Shown here: positions 30,215 to 33,564 of the stretch, piece after piece
Position numbering within the stretch: position 1 is the first letter of the stretch
Layout: every line of letters starts with the position of its first letter
Source of the DNA: Gallionella sp.
GTDB lineage: Bacteria; Pseudomonadota; Gammaproteobacteria; Burkholderiales; Gallionellaceae
Direction: 5' to 3'
DNA length: 33,564 nucleotides
Assembly: GCA_023259035.1 (NCBI GenBank)
Contig: JAHFRA010000028.1
Location: forward strand, 1 to 33,564
Notes under the pieces: model-generated
Told to the model about the DNA's origin: nothing
Databases searched by the model: none
Seen by the model: only the letters and a program-made list of their open reading frames with translations
Made by a program: the position numbers and the translations under genes

Positions 30215-31684
30215 CTACCCGCCGAGTTTACGCTTCAAAACTTCATTTAACTGCGCCGGATTAGCCTTACCCTTGCTGGCTTTCATCGCGAGACCAACGA
30301 AAAAGCCGAACAGTTTATCCTTGCCGCTGCGGTATACCGCGACCTTGTCGGCGTTGTCAGCGATGATTCCGTCCACCAGCGCTTCTATCGCGCCGCTGTC
30401 GGAGACTTGCTTTAGCCCTTTGGCTTCGATGATCATATCGGCATCACCACCATCAGCCCACAAGGTGCGGAATACTTCTTTCGCGCCGGAGTTGGAAATG
30501 GTGTTGTCGGCGATGCGTAGCAACATGCCGCCGAGTTGTTGTGCGGTAATCGGGCATTGCGCCATGTCCAAGGCATCGCGATTGAGTTGCGCGCTGACTT
30601 CGCCGATCAGCCAGTTGGCGCACAACTTGGCGTTGGACGGACCGACTGCGGTCACGCACATATCGAAGAAATCCGCCATTTCACGAGAGGCGGTGAGATT
30701 GTTGGCATCGTAAGCAGTAAGCGCATACTCGCCGATATAGCGATTGCGCTTGGCCTGCGGTAGTTCAGGCAGCGTGGCGCGCACTTGTTCGAGCAACGCG
30801 GGAGTGATGTCCAACGGCAGCAGATCGGGGTCGGGAAAATAGCGGTAGTCGTGCGCATCTTCCTTGCTGCGCATTGCGCGCGTCTCTCCTGTGTCAGGAT
30901 TGAACAATATGGTGGCTTGTTGAATTTTTCCGCCATTCTCCAGCGTGTCGATCTGCCATTGCACCTCGTAATCGATGGCCTGTTGCATAAACTTGAACGA
31001 GTTGAGGTTCTTGATTTCACGGCGCGTGCCTAATTCCGCACCGGGACGGCGCACCGATACGTTTACATCGCAACGGAACGAACCCTCTTGCATGTTGCCA
31101 TCGCAGATACCGATCCAGCGCACCAGCGAATGCAAGGCCTTGGCATACGCCACCGCCTCGGCGGCGGAGCGCATGTCCGGCTCCGAGACGATTTCCAGCA
31201 GCGGTGTTCCGGCACGATTCAGGTCGATACCGGTCATGCCGTGGAAGTCTTCATGCAGCGACTTGCCCGCGTCTTCTTCCAGATGGGCGCGGGTGATGCG
31301 CACCACTTTTTCGTAGGGTTGTAGTCCTGAGCCTGTCGAAGGACCGGATAGAGGCTCGATCTGGATGGTCAGCGCGCCCTGGCCGACCACCGGCAAATCG
31401 AACTGGCTGATCTGGTAGCCCTTGGGCAGGTCGGGGTAGAAATAATTCTTGCGCGCGAACACCGAGCGCGGCGCGATGTGCGCGCCGACGGCGAGGCCGA
31501 ACTTGATCGCGCGTTCTACCGCACCCTTGTTCAGCACCGGCAGCACGCCGGGCAGCGCGATGCTCACCGCGTCGGCTTGTGTGTTCGGTTCCGCGCCGAA
31601 CGCGGCCGAAGCGCCGGAGAAGATTTTGCTGCGGGTCGAGAGCTGTGCATGCACTTCCAGCCCGATGACGATTTCCCAAGTCAT
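30215..31684 (-). CDS. gatB: Aspartyl/glutamyl-tRNA amidotransferase subunit B
   Basis: A 489-aa protein with AAGGAAA before the ATG at 31684. GatB recognises misacylated Glu-tRNA(Gln) or Asp-tRNA(Asn) and activates it for amidation with ammonia from GatA. Motifs: [64 protein letters not shown], and the tail domain to KRKLGG. Residues 112-124 ([11 protein letters not shown]) are an unusual insertion encoded by a TTCGACAGGCTCAG repeat, placed just before the conserved [12 protein letters not shown] strand. The frame is kept, so the protein is probably functional. It is the last gene of gatCAB. Confidence 0.97.
   Translation of the reverse strand: MTWEIVIGLEVHAQLSTRSKIFSGASAAFGAEPNTQADAVSIALPGVLPVLNKGAVERAIKFGLAVGAHIAPRSVFARKNYFYPDLPKGYQISQFDLPVVGQGALTIQIEPLSGPSTGSGLQPYEKVVRITRAHLEEDAGKSLHEDFHGMTGIDLNRAGTPLLEIVSEPDMRSAAEAVAYAKALHSLVRWIGICDGNMQEGSFRCDVNVSVRRPGAELGTRREIKNLNSFKFMQQAIDYEVQWQIDTLENGGKIQQATILFNPDTGETRAMRSKEDAHDYRYFPDPDLLPLDITPALLEQVRATLPELPQAKRNRYIGEYALTAYDANNLTASREMADFFDMCVTAVGPSNAKLCANWLIGEVSAQLNRDALDMAQCPITAQQLGGMLLRIADNTISNSGAKEVFRTLWADGGDADMIIEAKGLKQVSDSGAIEALVDGIIADNADKVAVYRSGKDKLFGFFVGLAMKASKGKANPAQLNEVLKRKLGG
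31323..31345. repeat. TTCGACAGGCTCAG short dispersed repeat inside gatB
   Basis: The plus strand reads CCTGAGCCTGTCGAAGGACC here. On the coding strand it translates to GPSTGSG. The same 14-base core lies at 11777 in the kinase gene in the opposite genomic orientation. Confidence 0.65.
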
Positions 31685-31693
31685 GATATTTCC

Positions 31694-33163
31694 TTACAGC
31701 ACTTGCGGCGCAAGACTATGCCAGTCGGTCGCTCGTTGATATTGGTGCGCGGCATTCAGCATCTGCGCCTCGGCGAAATAGTTGCCGATGATCTGCAAGC
31801 CCACCGGCATGCCCGGATTTCCATTGTTGGGCGCGCCGAAGCCGCACGGGATGGACATGCCGGGCAATCCGGCCAGGTTCACCGCGATGGTGTAGATGTC
31901 GGACAGGTACATCTGCACCGGGTCGTCGCCTTTTTCGCCGAGCTTGAATGCGGTGGACGGCGAGGTCGGCCCGATGATGATGTCGCACTGCTTGAACGCA
32001 TCGGTGAAATCCTGCGCGATCAGGCGGCGAATTTTTTGCGCTTGCAGATAATAGGCATCGTAGTAGCCGTGGCTCAGCACGTAGGTGCCGATCATGATGC
32101 GCCGTTTTACTTCCGCGCCGAAGCCCTGTGCGCGGCTCTTTTCGTACATGTCGGCGAGGTCGGTGTAGTCCGGCGCGCGGTAGCCGTAACGCACGCCGTC
32201 GAAGCGCGACAGGTTGCTGGAGGCTTCCGCCGGAGCGAGCACGTAATACACCGGAACGGCCAGTTTTGAATTCGGCAGGCTGATATCGACGATGGATGCG
32301 CCGAGTTTTTTGTATTCGGCGATGGCCGTTTCGACAGCCTTGCCGACATCGCCGCTCAGCCCTTCGGCAAAAAATTCTTTCGGCAAACCGACGCGCAGGC
32401 CTGCCAGCGGCTTGTTCAAGTCGCGCGCGTAATCTTCCTTGTCGCGTTGCAGGCTGGTGGAATCGCGCTCGTCGAAGCCGGTCATGGTGTTCAGCAGCAG
32501 CGCCAGATCTTCCGCGCTGCGCGCCATCGGCCCGGCCTGGTCGAGGCTGGAGGCGAACGCGATCATGCCGTAGCGCGACACCGTGCCGTAGGTCGGCTTG
32601 ATACCGGAGATACCGCATAGCGCGGCGGGCTGGCGGATCGAGCCGCCGGTGTCGGTTCCGGTCGCGGCGGCACACAGTCGCGCAGCCACCGCACAGGCCG
32701 AGCCGCCGGAACTGCCGCCGGGCACGCGCGCCGTGTCCCATGGATTCTTTACCGCGCCGAAATACGAGGTTTCGTTGGATGAGCCCATCGCGAATTCGTC
32801 CATGTTGGTCTTGCCCAGATTCACCGCTCCGGCATTGTCGAATTGCGCGATGACGTGCGCATCATAGGGTGCGATAAAATTTTCCAGCATTTTCGAGCCA
32901 CAGGTGGTGCGCCAACCTTTGGCGCAGAAGATGTCTTTCTGGGCTATCGGTATGCCAGTGAGCGTTTGCGCTGTGCCGTCGGCCAGCCTTGCATCCGCCG
33001 CACGCGCTTGCGCCAGGCTGGTTGCGGCGCTGGTGGTGATGTAGGCGTTGAGCGTGGGATTGAGCGCGGCGATGCGGTCGAGGTAAAGCTGCGTCAGCTC
33101 GACGCTGGAGATATTTCCGGCGCGCAGCGCGCTGCCGAGTTGTTGCAAGCTGGAATTAAGCAT
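31694..33163 (-). CDS. gatA: Aspartyl/glutamyl-tRNA amidotransferase subunit A
   Basis: A 489-aa amidase-signature enzyme that releases ammonia from glutamine for GatB. The Ser-cisSer-Lys triad is visible: K76 (IAQKDIF), S151 ([14 protein letters not shown]) and S175 ([16 protein letters not shown]). Further conserved stretches include [21 protein letters not shown] and [11 protein letters not shown] near the end. It starts 6 bases after the gatC stop and ends 9 bases before gatB, a normal tight operon. No unusual feature was seen. Confidence 0.97.
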   Translation of the reverse strand: MLNSSLQQLGSALRAGNISSVELTQLYLDRIAALNPTLNAYITTSAATSLAQARAADARLADGTAQTLTGIPIAQKDIFCAKGWRTTCGSKMLENFIAPYDAHVIAQFDNAGAVNLGKTNMDEFAMGSSNETSYFGAVKNPWDTARVPGGSSGGSACAVAARLCAAATGTDTGGSIRQPAALCGISGIKPTYGTVSRYGMIAFASSLDQAGPMARSAEDLALLLNTMTGFDERDSTSLQRDKEDYARDLNKPLAGLRVGLPKEFFAEGLSGDVGKAVETAIAEYKKLGASIVDISLPNSKLAVPVYYVLAPAEASSNLSRFDGVRYGYRAPDYTDLADMYEKSRAQGFGAEVKRRIMIGTYVLSHGYYDAYYLQAQKIRRLIAQDFTDAFKQCDIIIGPTSPSTAFKLGEKGDDPVQMYLSDIYTIAVNLAGLPGMSIPCGFGAPNNGNPGMPVGLQIIGNYFAEAQMLNAAHQYQRATDWHSLAPQVL

Positions 33164-33169
33164 GACGGG

Positions 33170-33457
33170 CTATTCGATGACTTGTGGAACGAGATACAGC
33201 CCCGCCTCTGCTTGGGGGGCGATGGCTTGGAACAGTTCGCGCTGGTTGGCTTCCGTCACGGTATCTTCACGCAGCCGCTGCGAAACATCCTGGGCATGGG
33301 ACATCGGCGCGATGCCTCGGGTATCGACAGCCTGCATTTCGGCAATAAGGGTAAAAATACCGGATAGTTGCGTACGAGCGAGTTTGATTTCCGATTCGCC
33401 CATCGCCAATCGTGCCAAACGTGCGACTTTCCGGACATCCTGATTAGTTAAAGACAT
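33170..33457 (-). CDS. gatC: Aspartyl/glutamyl-tRNA amidotransferase subunit C
   Basis: A 95-aa protein of normal length, the small chaperone-like subunit that wraps around GatA and stabilises it. Typical features: MSLTNQDVRKVARLARLAM at the N-terminus, FTLIAEMQAVDT in the middle and REDTVTEANQRELFQAIAP followed by LYLVPQVIE at the end. It is the first gene of gatCAB. No good ribosome-binding site precedes the ATG at 33457. Confidence 0.96.
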   Translation of the reverse strand: MSLTNQDVRKVARLARLAMGESEIKLARTQLSGIFTLIAEMQAVDTRGIAPMSHAQDVSQRLREDTVTEANQRELFQAIAPQAEAGLYLVPQVIE

Positions 33458-33564
33458 AGAAAACTTTATTGAAATGAGGCTAATAGAGTATCATAGAAGC
33501 GTTTATCGACACACGGGAACCGCTAAAAATTCACATTTCATCCCAACTGCTGCGTTGCGTAAAA
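33458..33564 (-). promoter_or_regulatory. Upstream region of gatCAB at the window edge
   Basis: AT-rich DNA with a TATGAT-like -10 candidate on the minus strand at about 33490-33495, about 35 bases from the gatC start. The matching -35 is weak. In many betaproteobacteria a divergent gene (often mreB) lies beyond, but it is outside this window. Confidence 0.3.

Noticed and set aside
31716..32741. 341-codon minus-strand open frame overlapping gatA
   Set aside because: It is an out-of-frame shadow of gatA with extreme Arg content.

Overview
The window looks like chromosomal DNA from a betaproteobacterium. The mixed gene content suggests a Nitrosomonadales / Gallionellaceae-like freshwater or sediment organism, but this is inferred from gene families and gene order and was not tested by any search. 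GC is intermediate. There is one tRNA, no rRNA, no CRISPR array and no intact insertion sequence. Most space is coding, on both strands, with housekeeping blocks separated by accessory or poorly described blocks.

Layout. (1) 1-3307: two secreted seven-bladed Vgb-like beta-propeller proteins followed by a small c-type cytochrome, with the tail of another gene at the left edge. (2) 3308-7328: an IS3-type transposase remnant abutting tRNA-Gly(CCC), an orphan thiS, then rsgA, phhA and an M48 (Ste24-like) membrane protease on the minus strand, divergent from orn. (3) 7408-14302: a signalling block with three HDOD proteins (HDOD alone, degenerate EAL-HDOD, and Ser/Thr kinase-HDOD-GAF), a cyclic-nucleotide-binding-domain protein, a DUF5062-like small protein and a cyclic-di-GMP-I (GEMM-I) riboswitch at 8641-8729 on the minus strand in the leader of the first HDOD gene. 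(4) 14348-16606: hemH and hrcA. (5) 16819-21813: a tightly packed three-gene minus-strand operon of exported proteins that I cannot assign to any named system: a long Cys-rich multidomain protein with a disulfide-framed coiled-coil hairpin and 54-residue tandem repeats, a 166-aa exported protein, and a 737-aa probable outer-membrane protein. (6) 22309-26011: a YhcC-like radical SAM protein, then ubiU, ubiV and ubiT, the genes for O2-independent hydroxylation in ubiquinone biosynthesis. (7) 26075-28189: thiL, pgpA and a secreted thermonuclease, overlapping end to start. (8) 28422-30140: a methyl-accepting chemotaxis protein, separated by a long palindrome from (9) gatCAB on the minus strand.

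How the parts fit. The riboswitch, HDOD, EAL-like and CNB genes suggest local second-messenger control. The UbiUVT set points to quinone synthesis with little or no oxygen, which fits a facultative or microaerophilic life. The two exported-protein blocks (1 and 5) are the least explained parts.

Small repeats are scattered through the window and some lie inside genes. A TTCGACAGGCTCAG element sits in frame in gatB and in the kinase gene. REP-like DNA appears to have extended the C-terminus of the radical SAM protein. A hairpin element occurs at 8921-8980 and 28296-28355. The best candidates for new biology are the 16.8-21.8 kb exported-protein operon and the riboswitch-linked HDOD block.
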